This document shows, in pieces, positions 55,212-63,536 of a DNA stretch of 64,000 nucleotides. A program made the translations under genes and the position numbers. Source of the stretch: Streptomyces parvus. Lineage in GTDB: Bacteria; Actinomycetota; Actinomycetes; Streptomycetales; Streptomycetaceae. The notes beneath the pieces are model-generated. The model was not told where the DNA came from and ran no database searches. It saw only the letters and a program-made list of their open reading frames with translations. Numbering within the stretch: position 1 is the first letter of the stretch; every line of letters starts with the position of its first letter. The stretch lies in contig NZ_BMRY01000003.1 of NCBI RefSeq assembly GCF_014648875.1, positions 248,001 through 312,000 of the forward strand, written 5' to 3'.

Positions 55212-56114
55212 ATGAGCCCTCGCCTGAGCACCGTGATCCTCCCTGTCCTCCGCTGGAACGAGGGCGGTCGCGACCGCTGGCAGCGCGCGGAGGAGCTGGG
55301 CTTCCACACCGCTTACACCTACGACCACCTGTCCTGGCGGACCTTCCGGGACGGCCCGTGGTTCGGGGCCCTGCCCACGCTCACCGCCGCGGCGACGGCC
55401 ACCGAACGGCTCCGTCTCGGCACCCTCGTGACCTCGCCGAACTTCCGCCACCCGGTCACGCTGGCCAAGGAGCTGATCTCCCTGGACGACATCTCGGGCG
55501 GCCGTGTCACGCTCGGCATCGGCGCTGGAGGAAACGGCTTCGACGCCACCGCCCTGGGCCAGGAGGCCTGGACCCCGCGCGAACGTGCCGACCGGTTCGC
55601 CGAGTTCGTACCGCTCCTGGACCGCCTGCTCACCGAGGACGCGGTGACCGAGCGCGGTACCCACTACACCGCGGACGAGGCCCGCAACATTCCCGGCTGT
55701 GTCCAGCGGCCCCGGCTGCCTTTCGCGGTCGCCGCGACCGGGCCGCGCGGGCTGAGGCTCGCCGCCCGCCACGGGCAGGCGTGGGTCACCACCGGCGACC
55801 CGAAGCTGTACGAGAACGGCACCCCGGAGGAGTCGCGGGCCGCGCTGCGGGCGCAGAGCGAGAAGTTCACGGCGGCCTGCGCGGAGATCGGCCGGGACGC
55901 CTCGGAGCCGGACCGGATCCTGCTGACCGGCTTCACCCCGGACCGCACCGCCCCCCTGGAGTCCGTGGACGCGTTCGTCGACTTCGCGGGCCGCCATGCG
56001 GAGCTGGGCTTCACCGAGATCGTCATCCACGCGCCGATCCCGGACTCGGTCTTCGACGTCGACCCGAAGGTCTTCGAGCGCATCGTCACCGAGGCCCCCG
56101 CGCAGCTGGCGTGA
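55212..56114 (+). CDS. LLM-class flavin/F420-dependent oxidoreductase
   Basis: The 300-residue protein has a luciferase-like TIM barrel. Recognisable segments are FHTAYTYDHLSWRTF, ATATERLRLGTLVTSPNFRHPV and GGRVTLGIGAGGNGFDATALG. Many streptomycete members use F420. The substrate is unknown. CAGGGGC precedes the ATG. It is divergent from the HAD gene and convergent with kptA across 27 bp. Confidence 0.9.
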   Translation: MSPRLSTVILPVLRWNEGGRDRWQRAEELGFHTAYTYDHLSWRTFRDGPWFGALPTLTAAATATERLRLGTLVTSPNFRHPVTLAKELISLDDISGGRVTLGIGAGGNGFDATALGQEAWTPRERADRFAEFVPLLDRLLTEDAVTERGTHYTADEARNIPGCVQRPRLPFAVAATGPRGLRLAARHGQAWVTTGDPKLYENGTPEESRAALRAQSEKFTAACAEIGRDASEPDRILLTGFTPDRTAPLESVDAFVDFAGRHAELGFTEIVIHAPIPDSVFDVDPKVFERIVTEAPAQLA

Positions 56115-56141
56115 CCCACGAGGTTCCTGCTGCTGAAGCCC

Positions 56142-56684
56142 TCAGTCGCGCAGGAGCAGGAACCGGGGCGGTACGGCGTCGGCGAGCCAGACGCCGTTGG
56201 CGCTGACACGGAAGACATGTCCGGCGCGGTGCATCGCGCCCGCGTCCACGGTGAGGACGAGGGGGCGGCCGCGGCGGGCGCCGACCCGGGTGGCCGTCTC
56301 CCGGTCGGGCGACAGGTGCACATGGTGGCGGGTCATGGGGCGCAGGCCCTCGGCCCGGATCGCGTCCATCACCCGGGCGACCGTGCCGTGGTAGAGGTAC
56401 GCGGGCGGTTCGGCCGGCGGCAGGTCCAGGTCCACGGCGACGGTGTGGCCCTGGTTGGCGCGGATGCGGTCGCCGTCCACCGCGAAGCGGCGTTTGTCGT
56501 TGACGGTGACCAGGTGGTCGAGCTCGGCGCGGCTGATGGCGAAGCCGTGGGAGGCCGCCGCGCTCAGCAGCGTCCCGATGCCCACCCAGCCGTTCTCGTC
56601 GAGGGTGATGCCGATGCGCTCCGGCTGGTGCCGCAGATGTTTCGAGAGGTACTTGGACACCTTGACGGTGCGACGTTCGTCCAT
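56142..56684 (-). CDS. kptA: RNA 2'-phosphotransferase (Tpt1/KptA family)
   Basis: The 180-residue protein matches the Tpt1/KptA family. The N-terminal domain contains VSKYLSKHLRHQPERIGI, and the C-terminal ART-like NAD-binding domain contains LYHGTVARVMDAIRAEGL and HHVHLSPDRETATRVGARR, with the conserved Arg-His-Arg-Arg residues in these stretches. In fungi it removes the 2'-phosphate left after tRNA splicing, using NAD. Bacteria lack that pathway, so the role here is unknown. The ATG starts MDERRTVKVSK. Upstream lie DnaA boxes. Confidence 0.93.
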   Translation of the reverse strand: MDERRTVKVSKYLSKHLRHQPERIGITLDENGWVGIGTLLSAAASHGFAISRAELDHLVTVNDKRRFAVDGDRIRANQGHTVAVDLDLPPAEPPAYLYHGTVARVMDAIRAEGLRPMTRHHVHLSPDRETATRVGARRGRPLVLTVDAGAMHRAGHVFRVSANGVWLADAVPPRFLLLRD

Positions 56685-56766
56685 GGCGTCAGAGTGCCCG
56701 TGCGCGGTTCATCGGTGCATCCGGATTTCTTACAGGCTTCTTTTCGTCTTTCTTCGTGTCGATGTT

Positions 56767-56820
56767 TGATCCACAGCCAACTTGACTTATCCACAGGCTA
56801 TTTGACGATGCTGTGGACAA
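56767..56820. other. Group of DnaA boxes between kptA and the MerR gene
   Basis: TTATCCACA on the plus strand (56787-56795) and TTGTCCACA on the minus strand (56812-56820) are perfect. TGATCCACA at 56767-56775 has one mismatch. The group lies in a 148-bp gap upstream of kptA. Confidence 0.7.
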
Positions 56821-56832
56821 CTGGCAGGCGAT

Positions 56833-57798
56833 TTAACCCTTTTGGTCAACTTTATTGACTCTTGCGTGAGATGAGGCGAGTGCGTCCAAGGCGCGTGCCT
56901 GCACCTCGCGTTCAGCGGCTGCCGCGACGAACGCCGCCACCTGCTCGGCTCCAACCAGCTCCTGCACGGCCTGCGTTGTCCGGGCAGGCAGCAGCACGGG
57001 ACGAGCGGTGGTCTCGGCGATCGCCGTCTCTTCCGCGCCGAGGTGGTGATGCAGGTGGCGGGTGGCGAACGTCTTCATGGCGCGGGCCAGTTCGGCGTCG
57101 ACCGTCTGCTGGGCGAGCGGCCGCAGTCGTCGTACCAGCGATGCTGCCTCGGCCGCGTCGGCGTCGGTGGGCGGCCGGTGGCCGAGATAGCGGGCGAAGA
57201 CATGCTCGGTGGTGAACTCCAGGAAACGGGAGGCTATGTGCTCGACCTGGCCCCGAAGCTCCCGCAGATGGCCGGAGATTGCTGTCAACGGCACTCCGGC
57301 GGCGTACAACTCGGCCGCCACCGACAGCTCTTGCGGACTGGGGACGAGGAACTCGTCGTCCCGGCCGGGCACGCGCTCCAGCACGCCGAGCTCCACCGCC
57401 TCGGCGATGGCCTCGTCGTCCTGTCGGCCGCCGAACAGCTCGTCCAGCTCACGGCGGCTGATCCGGTCCGCCTCTTCGTCCGTCCACGGCCCCTGCACCT
57501 CCGCGACGAGCCCGAGCACCCCGCCGAGCCCCCGCCCCGCGTCCCACGCCTCCAGCAACTCCTTGATGCTGGCCAGGGTGTAGCCCCGGTCGAGCAGGTC
57601 CGCGATCTGCCGCAGCCGGGCCAGATGGGCCTCCCGGTACACATTGGCGCGTCCGCGCCGCTCGGGCGTCGGGAGCAGCCCCCGGTCCTGATAGGCGCGG
57701 ATCGTGCGCACCGTGGCCCCGCTCGCGTGCGCCAGGTCCTCGATCCGGTACTCGGCGGTCCCGGCCCCTGCCCCCACGTCCGCCCCGGCCCCGGTCAC
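56833..57798 (-). CDS. MerR-family transcriptional regulator
   Basis: The 321-residue protein has an N-terminal MerR helix-turn-helix (YRIEDLAHASGATVRTIRAYQD, wing RRGRANVYREAHLARL) and a large C-terminal domain of about 220 residues that is alpha-helical and lacks Cys clusters, so it is not a classic metal sensor. The ligand is unknown. The GTG start overlaps the stop of the upstream fused hydrolase-SDR gene as GTGA, so translation is coupled. The product probably controls the operon. Confidence 0.9.
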   Translation of the reverse strand: MTGAGADVGAGAGTAEYRIEDLAHASGATVRTIRAYQDRGLLPTPERRGRANVYREAHLARLRQIADLLDRGYTLASIKELLEAWDAGRGLGGVLGLVAEVQGPWTDEEADRISRRELDELFGGRQDDEAIAEAVELGVLERVPGRDDEFLVPSPQELSVAAELYAAGVPLTAISGHLRELRGQVEHIASRFLEFTTEHVFARYLGHRPPTDADAAEAASLVRRLRPLAQQTVDAELARAMKTFATRHLHHHLGAEETAIAETTARPVLLPARTTQAVQELVGAEQVAAFVAAAAEREVQARALDALASSHARVNKVDQKG

Positions 57799-59567
57799 AG
57801 CGGCGGCTTCAGCCGGGCGACGGAGCGCAGCGTCCCCGGGCTCAGCCGGGACAGCAGCCGGGCGCCGCGCGCCTCCGGGGTCACCGGGACCACGGCCTGG
57901 TTGCGCACGACCGCCCGCAGGATCGCGTCGGCGACCCTCGTAGGCGGGTAGTTGCGCCGGCCGTAGAGCCGGGTCGTCCGCTTCTGCAGCCGCTCCTCCT
58001 CCGCCGCGTCGGCCCCGGCGAACCGCGTGGTGGCGGTGATGTTGGTGTTGACGATGCCGGGGCATATCGCGCTCACGCCGATCGACTTCTCCGCCAGCTC
58101 GGCCCGCAGGCACTCGCTGAGCATCAGCACGGCCGCCTTCGACGTGCTGTACGCGGACAGCACCCGGGAGGGCTGGAAGGCGGCGGCCGACGCGGTGTTG
58201 ACGATGTGGCCCCCCTGACCGCGGTCCGCCATCTGCTTGCCGAAGATCCGGCAGCCGTGGATGACTCCCCACAGATTGACGTCGAGGACCTTCTTCCACT
58301 CCTCGCTCGTGGTCTCCAGGAAGGAGCCGGAGAGCCCGATCCCGGCGTTGTTGACCAGGACGTCGACGATTCCGTACTCGGCGGCGACCCGGGCGGCGAG
58401 CTTCTCCATCGCGTCTTCGTCGCTGACGTCCACGGCCTCGCCCCAGGCCGCGGGCGCACCGATCAGCCGCGCCATCTCCGCGGTGCGGGCGGCGCCCTCC
58501 GCGTCGCGGTCCACGGCCACGATCCGGGCGCCCGCCTCGGCGAACGCGAACGCCGTGGCCCGCCCGATTCCGGAGGCCGCGCCCGTCACCAGGACCAGCT
58601 GACCGCCGAACCGCTCTGCGTAGGGCCCCTGCGCCACCGACTGCTGCACGGGCCCGCCGTCCCGCGCGGCGGACTCGTTCGCGGTGACGAACTCGTCGAT
58701 CCAGGAGGCGAGCTGGTCCGGCCGGGTGCGGGGAACCCAGTGCTTGGCCGGAAGCGAGCGGCGTACCAGAGTGGGGACCCAGTCCTCCAGACCGTCGTAG
58801 AGCCGCTCGGAGAGGAAGGAGTCCCCGGTCGGGGTGATCAGCTGGACCGGTGCGTGGGCGTAGGCGTCCGGGCGGGGCCTGCGCAGCCGGGCACGGACGT
58901 TGTCGCGGTAGAGCCAGGCGCCGTGCGCCGCGTCGTCCGGGAGGGAGTCGGTGGGGTAGTCGCCCGCGGGCACCTTCTCCAGCCGCTCCAGGATCCCCGG
59001 CCAGCGCTTGCCGAGCGGCCCGCGCCAGGCGAGCTCCGGCAGGGCGGGGGTGTGGAGCATGTACACGTACCAGGATTTCGCTCCCTGGCCGAGCAGTTGG
59101 CCCACCTTGCGCGGGGTGGGGCGGGTCATCCGGCGCTTGATCCAGTGCCCGAAGTGGTCGAGGGACGGCCCGGACATCGAGGTGAAGGAGGCGATCCGGC
59201 CCTCGGTCCGGCCGACCGTGACGAACTCCCAGGACTGGACGGAACCCCAGTCGTGGCCGACCACGTGCACCGGCCGGTCCGGGCTGACCGTGTCGATCAC
59301 GGCGAGGAAGTCGTCGGTCAGCTTCTCCAGCGTGAAGCCGCCGCGCAGCGGCTTCGGGGCGGTGGACCGGCCGTGCCCCCGCACGTCGTACAGCACCACG
59401 TGCCAGTGCTCGGCCAGCCGGGCGGCGACGTCCGACCAGACCTCCTTGCTGTCCGGATAGCCGTGGACCAGCACCACGGTCGGCCGGCCCGCGTCGCCCA
59501 TCTCGGCGACGCACAGCTCGACGCCTCCCGTACGCACGGTCCGCTCACGCGCCTGAGACAGATTCAC
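57795..59567 (-). CDS. Alpha/beta hydrolase fused to short-chain dehydrogenase
   Basis: The 590-residue protein has two enzymes. Residues about 15-290 are an alpha/beta hydrolase (VVLVHGYPDSKEVWSDV, nucleophile position HDWGSVQSW with Asp, as in epoxide hydrolases and haloalkane dehalogenases). Residues about 310-585 are a short-chain dehydrogenase with VLVTGAASGIGRATAF and the YSTSK catalytic pair (AYSTSKAAVLML). The fusion suggests two successive steps on one lipophilic substrate. It has AGAAGGTGG before the GTG start and overlaps its neighbours by 4 bp on both sides. Confidence 0.92.
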   Translation of the reverse strand: MNLSQARERTVRTGGVELCVAEMGDAGRPTVVLVHGYPDSKEVWSDVAARLAEHWHVVLYDVRGHGRSTAPKPLRGGFTLEKLTDDFLAVIDTVSPDRPVHVVGHDWGSVQSWEFVTVGRTEGRIASFTSMSGPSLDHFGHWIKRRMTRPTPRKVGQLLGQGAKSWYVYMLHTPALPELAWRGPLGKRWPGILERLEKVPAGDYPTDSLPDDAAHGAWLYRDNVRARLRRPRPDAYAHAPVQLITPTGDSFLSERLYDGLEDWVPTLVRRSLPAKHWVPRTRPDQLASWIDEFVTANESAARDGGPVQQSVAQGPYAERFGGQLVLVTGAASGIGRATAFAFAEAGARIVAVDRDAEGAARTAEMARLIGAPAAWGEAVDVSDEDAMEKLAARVAAEYGIVDVLVNNAGIGLSGSFLETTSEEWKKVLDVNLWGVIHGCRIFGKQMADRGQGGHIVNTASAAAFQPSRVLSAYSTSKAAVLMLSECLRAELAEKSIGVSAICPGIVNTNITATTRFAGADAAEEERLQKRTTRLYGRRNYPPTRVADAILRAVVRNQAVVPVTPEARGARLLSRLSPGTLRSVARLKPPL

Positions 59568-60424
59568 GCCGCCACCTTCTCCTCGGCCCAGCGCCGCACA
59601 TGCGGCAGATCGTCGTCCAGCCAGAAGGCGCTCTGCTCGGGGTCCTTGGAGTCGGTGACGACCAGGATCTCCTCGAACTTCGCGCCCGTACCCCGGAATC
59701 CGAGGTGGGGTTCGACCGCCCACAGGCCCGGCTGCGGCGGGTGGTCGGAGAACCGGTAGGGGCTCCACAGCGGCGACCAGCCCTCCCGGTGGCCGTGCAG
59801 CGCGTCGCTCACGAGCCCCTTGAGGGCCTGGGTGCCGAAGCCGAACACCTGTGGGGACCAACGGCGTTCGGCGACGCGGTCGACCTTGTGGGCGATCACG
59901 CCGAAGGGGTAGGCCCGGTGCCGGTTCGCGTATCCCTGTGCGGTCATGAGGCGTTCGACGTTCTCGTAGATCTCGCGCAGCGAACGGCGCTCGCGCACCT
60001 CGCGCAGGATCAGCTCGCGGTGGGCCTCCAGATCGGCCAGCAATTTGTCGTGCAGCGGATTGAGGCCGAGGCAGCCCGCATACCCGACATCGGCGGTGAA
60101 CCCCTTGTACACCGGGGCCATGTCGAGGATGAACGGCATCCCCGGCTCCAACTTCCGGTCGGTCGGGAAGAACTGCAGCGGCACCTTGAACCCGGCGAAC
60201 GCCGTACGGTCCCCGAACCAGGCGAACGGGAGGTGGAACCAGTCGCGCACACCGCGCTCGCGCAGCCACACACGCTGCATCCGGGCCGCCTCGCGCTCGG
60301 TCACACCCGAGCGCAACTGACCGGCGACCGCCTCCGCGCAGGCATAGGCGAGGCGCTGAACCTCTCTGAACCCCCGCAGTTCCGGGGTGTTGGTGTCCTG
60401 CACTGCCTTGGCCAAGCCGGTCAT
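59564..60424 (-). CDS. M24-family metallopeptidase-like protein
   Basis: The 286-residue protein has the pita-bread fold. FILDMAPVYKGFTADVGY gives two metal-binding Asp residues, AVEPHLGFRGTGAKFEEI gives His/Glu positions, and EEILVV gives the last Glu. The usual substrates are Xaa-Pro peptides or methionine, but members also act as creatinases. Its stop overlaps the start of the hydrolase-SDR gene. GGACGGTGG lies before the ATG. It leads a three-gene coupled operon. Confidence 0.88.
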   Translation of the reverse strand: MTGLAKAVQDTNTPELRGFREVQRLAYACAEAVAGQLRSGVTEREAARMQRVWLRERGVRDWFHLPFAWFGDRTAFAGFKVPLQFFPTDRKLEPGMPFILDMAPVYKGFTADVGYAGCLGLNPLHDKLLADLEAHRELILREVRERRSLREIYENVERLMTAQGYANRHRAYPFGVIAHKVDRVAERRWSPQVFGFGTQALKGLVSDALHGHREGWSPLWSPYRFSDHPPQPGLWAVEPHLGFRGTGAKFEEILVVTDSKDPEQSAFWLDDDLPHVRRWAEEKVAA

Positions 60425-60665
60425 GCCACCGTCCGTTCCCTGCCGTGTGCGGTACGTACCCGTAACGTGACACTGATGAATGTGACAATGTCCGGCGGCT
60501 GCGTCAAGAGGTGTGCACCGCCTGTGGACAACAGCCTGTGGAAAACCCCGGCTCCGAGGTGGAGCCACGGCGTACCCCCCTACTGGCGTGTACGCCTGGA
60601 GTCTGACGCGGATCCAACCGTCAGGGCTGACGACCGCTGTGGTCCGCGCCACTAACGTCATCTCC
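60425..60665. promoter_or_regulatory. Divergent control region of the M24 operon and the ABC operon
   Basis: The region holds two DnaA-like boxes on the minus strand, TTGTCCACA (60523-60531) and TTTTCCACA (60537-60545, one mismatch). TAACGT at 60653-60658 lies exactly 7 nt before the GTG of the ABC gene, with CTGACG about 20 bp upstream, so that gene is probably leaderless. Confidence 0.5.
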
Positions 60666-61700
60666 GTGACAGCCGTAATCGCTACCGAAGCCCTGAGCAT
60701 GCGGTTCCCCCGGGTGACCGCGCTTGACCGGCTCACGTTGGACATCGGGCCGGGTGTGACCGGTCTGGTGGGTTCCAACGGAGCCGGCAAGTCCACACTG
60801 ATCAAGATCCTGCTGGGTCTTTCCCCCGCCACCGAAGGCCGGGCCGCGGTGCTCGGGCTCGACGTCGCGACCAGCGGCGCCGCCATCCGGGAACGGGTGG
60901 GGTACATGCCCGAGCACGACTGCCTGCCGCCCGACGTCTCGGCGACCGAGTTCGTCGTGCACATGGCGCGCATGTCGGGGCTGCCGCCCACGGCGGCCCG
61001 CGAGCGCACGGCCGACACCCTGCGCCACGTCGGCCTCTACGAGGAGCGCTACCGGCCCATCGGCGGCTACTCGACCGGCATGAAGCAGCGGGTGAAGCTG
61101 GCCCAGGCCCTCGTCCACGACCCCCAGCTGGTCCTGCTCGACGAGCCGACCAACGGCCTCGACCCGGTCGGCCGGGACGAGATGCTCGGTCTGATCCGGC
61201 GGATCCACACCGACTTCGGCATCTCCGTGCTGGTGACCTCGCACCTCCTCGGTGAGCTGGAGCGCACCTGCGACCACGTCGTCGTCATCGACGGCGGAAC
61301 GCTCCTGCGCTCCAGCTCCACCAGCGACTTCACCGAGACCACCGCGACCCTCGCGGTCGAGGTGACGGACAGCGACACCCACCCCGACGGCACCGGTGCG
61401 CTGCGCAAGGTCCTCACCGACGCCGGGGTCACCCTCATCGGCCACGACGGGATCGACACGGAGGGACTGCCGGGCGCGGGCCACATCCTGCTGATCGAGG
61501 CGACGGGCGAGGAGACGTACGACGTGGTCCGCGACAGTGTCGCCGGGCTCGGGCTCGGCCTGGTCCGCATGGAACAGCGCCGCCACCAGATCGCCGAGGT
61601 CTTCCTTACCGAACAGGGCGCGGCGCAGGCAGCCGTCCCGGCCGCGGCCGCCACCGCCGGGGCCGTCCAGCAGAAGGGAAGCGGTCGCGATGAGCACTGA
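60666..61700 (+). CDS. ABC transporter ATP-binding protein (first copy)
   Basis: The 344-residue ATPase has Walker A GSNGAGKST, the signature YSTGMKQRVKLAQAL and Walker B LVLLDEPTNGLDP. The last 100 residues are a regulatory extension with low similarity to known domains. It resembles ATPases of ABC-2 exporters. GTG start; no Shine-Dalgarno, apparently leaderless. The following permease overlaps it by 11 bp. The substrate is unknown. Confidence 0.92.
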   Translation: MTAVIATEALSMRFPRVTALDRLTLDIGPGVTGLVGSNGAGKSTLIKILLGLSPATEGRAAVLGLDVATSGAAIRERVGYMPEHDCLPPDVSATEFVVHMARMSGLPPTAARERTADTLRHVGLYEERYRPIGGYSTGMKQRVKLAQALVHDPQLVLLDEPTNGLDPVGRDEMLGLIRRIHTDFGISVLVTSHLLGELERTCDHVVVIDGGTLLRSSSTSDFTETTATLAVEVTDSDTHPDGTGALRKVLTDAGVTLIGHDGIDTEGLPGAGHILLIEATGEETYDVVRDSVAGLGLGLVRMEQRRHQIAEVFLTEQGAAQAAVPAAAATAGAVQQKGSGRDEH

Positions 61701-62598
61701 GACCAAGGCCGCGGCCGGGCGCGACGCCTCCCGGATCCACAACATCGGCTACCGCTCCTACGACGGACCGCGGCTCGGCCGGGCCTATGCCCGCCGCTCC
61801 CTGTTCTCGCAGACCCTGCGGGGTTCCTTCGGACTGGGCCGTTCCGCCAAGTCCAAGGTGCTGCCCATGCTGCTGTTCGGCGTGATGGCGCTGGTCGCGG
61901 CGATCCTGGTGGCGGTCTCCATAGCCGCGCCGGACGCCACGAAACTGGTGGTCAAGTACACCTCGTACGCGATCTACCTCCAGGCCGTCATCGGCCTCTT
62001 CATCGCCGCCCAGGCCCCGCAGGCGGTGTCCAGGGACCTCCGCTTCAAGAGCGTCCCCCTGTACTTCTCGCGGCCGATCGAGCACGCCGACTACGTGGTC
62101 GCGAAGTTCGCCGCCACCGCCTCCGCGCTCTTCATCCTCACCGGTGCGCCGCTGCTCATCCTCTATGTGGGCTCTCTGCTCGCGAAGTTCGACTTCGCCG
62201 ATCAGACCAAGTGGTTCGGCCAGGGGCTGGTTTCGGTGGCGCTGCTGTCCGTGCTGTTCGCCGGGCTCGGCCTGGTGATGGCCGCCCTGACCCCGCGGCG
62301 CGGCTTCGGCGTCGCCGCGGTGATCGCCCTCCTGACCATCACCTACGGCGCCGTCTCCACGGTCCAGGCCATCGCCTGGGAGACCGGGTCGGAAGGGGCC
62401 GTGCAGTGGCTCGGTCTCTTCTCGCCGATCACCCTGATCGACGGCGTCCAGACCGCGTTCCTCGGCGCGACCTCCGCCTTCCCCGGAGGGGAAGGCCCCG
62501 GCGCCGGAGTCGGCGTGGTCTACCTGCTCGTTGTTCTCGCGCTCGTCGCCGGCTCGTACGCCGTCCTGCTGCGCCGCTACCGGAGGGTCGGGCTGTGA
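61690..62598 (+). CDS. ABC-2 type permease (first copy)
   Basis: The 302-residue protein has an N-terminal charged leader and about six helices (MLLFGVMALVAAILVAVSIA, AVIGLFIAAQAPQAVSRD, ALLSVLFAGLGLVMAAL and others). SRDLRFKSVPLYFSRPIEHAD is the typical cytoplasmic loop of ABC-2 export permeases. AAGGGAAG lies ahead of the ATG. Overlaps on both sides (11 bp, 4 bp) indicate co-translation. Confidence 0.9.
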   Translation: MSTETKAAAGRDASRIHNIGYRSYDGPRLGRAYARRSLFSQTLRGSFGLGRSAKSKVLPMLLFGVMALVAAILVAVSIAAPDATKLVVKYTSYAIYLQAVIGLFIAAQAPQAVSRDLRFKSVPLYFSRPIEHADYVVAKFAATASALFILTGAPLLILYVGSLLAKFDFADQTKWFGQGLVSVALLSVLFAGLGLVMAALTPRRGFGVAAVIALLTITYGAVSTVQAIAWETGSEGAVQWLGLFSPITLIDGVQTAFLGATSAFPGGEGPGAGVGVVYLLVVLALVAGSYAVLLRRYRRVGL

Positions 62599-63506
62599 CC
62601 ACCATCGAGATCGACCACACCTCGCGCTGGTTCGGCAACGTGGTCGCCGTCAACGACGTCTCCATGACCGTGGGCCCCGGCGTCACCGGGCTCCTCGGCC
62701 CGAACGGCGCCGGAAAGTCCACCCTCATCAACATGATGGGCGGCTTCCTCGCCCCCTCGACGGGGAAGGTCACGCTCGACGGGCGGACGATCTGGCGCAA
62801 CGAGGCCGTCTACAAGGAGATCGGCATCGTCCCGGAGCGGGAAGGGATGTACGACTTCCTCACCGGAAAGGAGTTCGTCGTCGCCAACGCCGAACTCCAG
62901 GGTTTGGGTGGTGCCGAGGCGCAGAGGGCGCTCGCCACGGTCCAGATGGAGTACGCGCAGGACCGCAAGATCGCCACGTACAGCAAGGGCATGCGCCAGC
63001 GCGTGAAGATGGCCTCCGCGCTGGTCCACGAGCCCTCGGTGCTGCTCCTGGACGAGCCGTTCAACGGAATGGACCCGCGCCAGCGAATGCAGCTGATGGA
63101 GCTGCTGCGGCGGATGGGCGCCGAGGGCCGAACAGTCCTGTTCTCCTCGCACATCCTCGAAGAGGTCGAGCAACTGGCCTCGCACATCGAGGTGATCGTG
63201 GCGGGCCGGCACGCCGCCTCCGGCGATTTCCGCAAGATCCGCCGGCTGATGAAGGACCGGCCGCACCGCTATCTGGTGCGCTCCAGCGACGACCGGGCCC
63301 TCGCTGCCGCGCTCATCGCCGACCCCTCCACGGCGGGCATCGAGGTCGACCTGACCGAGAAGGCGCTGCGCATCCAGGCCGTCGACTTCGGGAGGTTCAC
63401 CGAACTGCTGCCGCGGGTCGCCCGGGAGCAGGGCATCCGGCTGCTCACCGTCTCGCCGTCCGACGAGTCCCTCGAATCGGTCTTTTCCTATCTCGTAGCG
63501 GCCTGA
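62595..63506 (+). CDS. ABC transporter ATP-binding protein (second copy)
   Basis: The 303-residue ATPase has Walker A GPNGAGKST, the signature YSKGMRQRVKMASAL and Walker B VLLLDEPFNGMDP. It differs clearly from the first ATPase of the operon, so the operon encodes two ATPases for two permeases. GTG start overlaps the permease stop as GTGA. Whether they form one heteromeric exporter or two transporters is not known. Confidence 0.92.
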   Translation: MTTIEIDHTSRWFGNVVAVNDVSMTVGPGVTGLLGPNGAGKSTLINMMGGFLAPSTGKVTLDGRTIWRNEAVYKEIGIVPEREGMYDFLTGKEFVVANAELQGLGGAEAQRALATVQMEYAQDRKIATYSKGMRQRVKMASALVHEPSVLLLDEPFNGMDPRQRMQLMELLRRMGAEGRTVLFSSHILEEVEQLASHIEVIVAGRHAASGDFRKIRRLMKDRPHRYLVRSSDDRALAAALIADPSTAGIEVDLTEKALRIQAVDFGRFTELLPRVAREQGIRLLTVSPSDESLESVFSYLVAA

Positions 63507-63536
63507 GTAGTGGCCTGAAAGGAGCTGTGCACCGTC

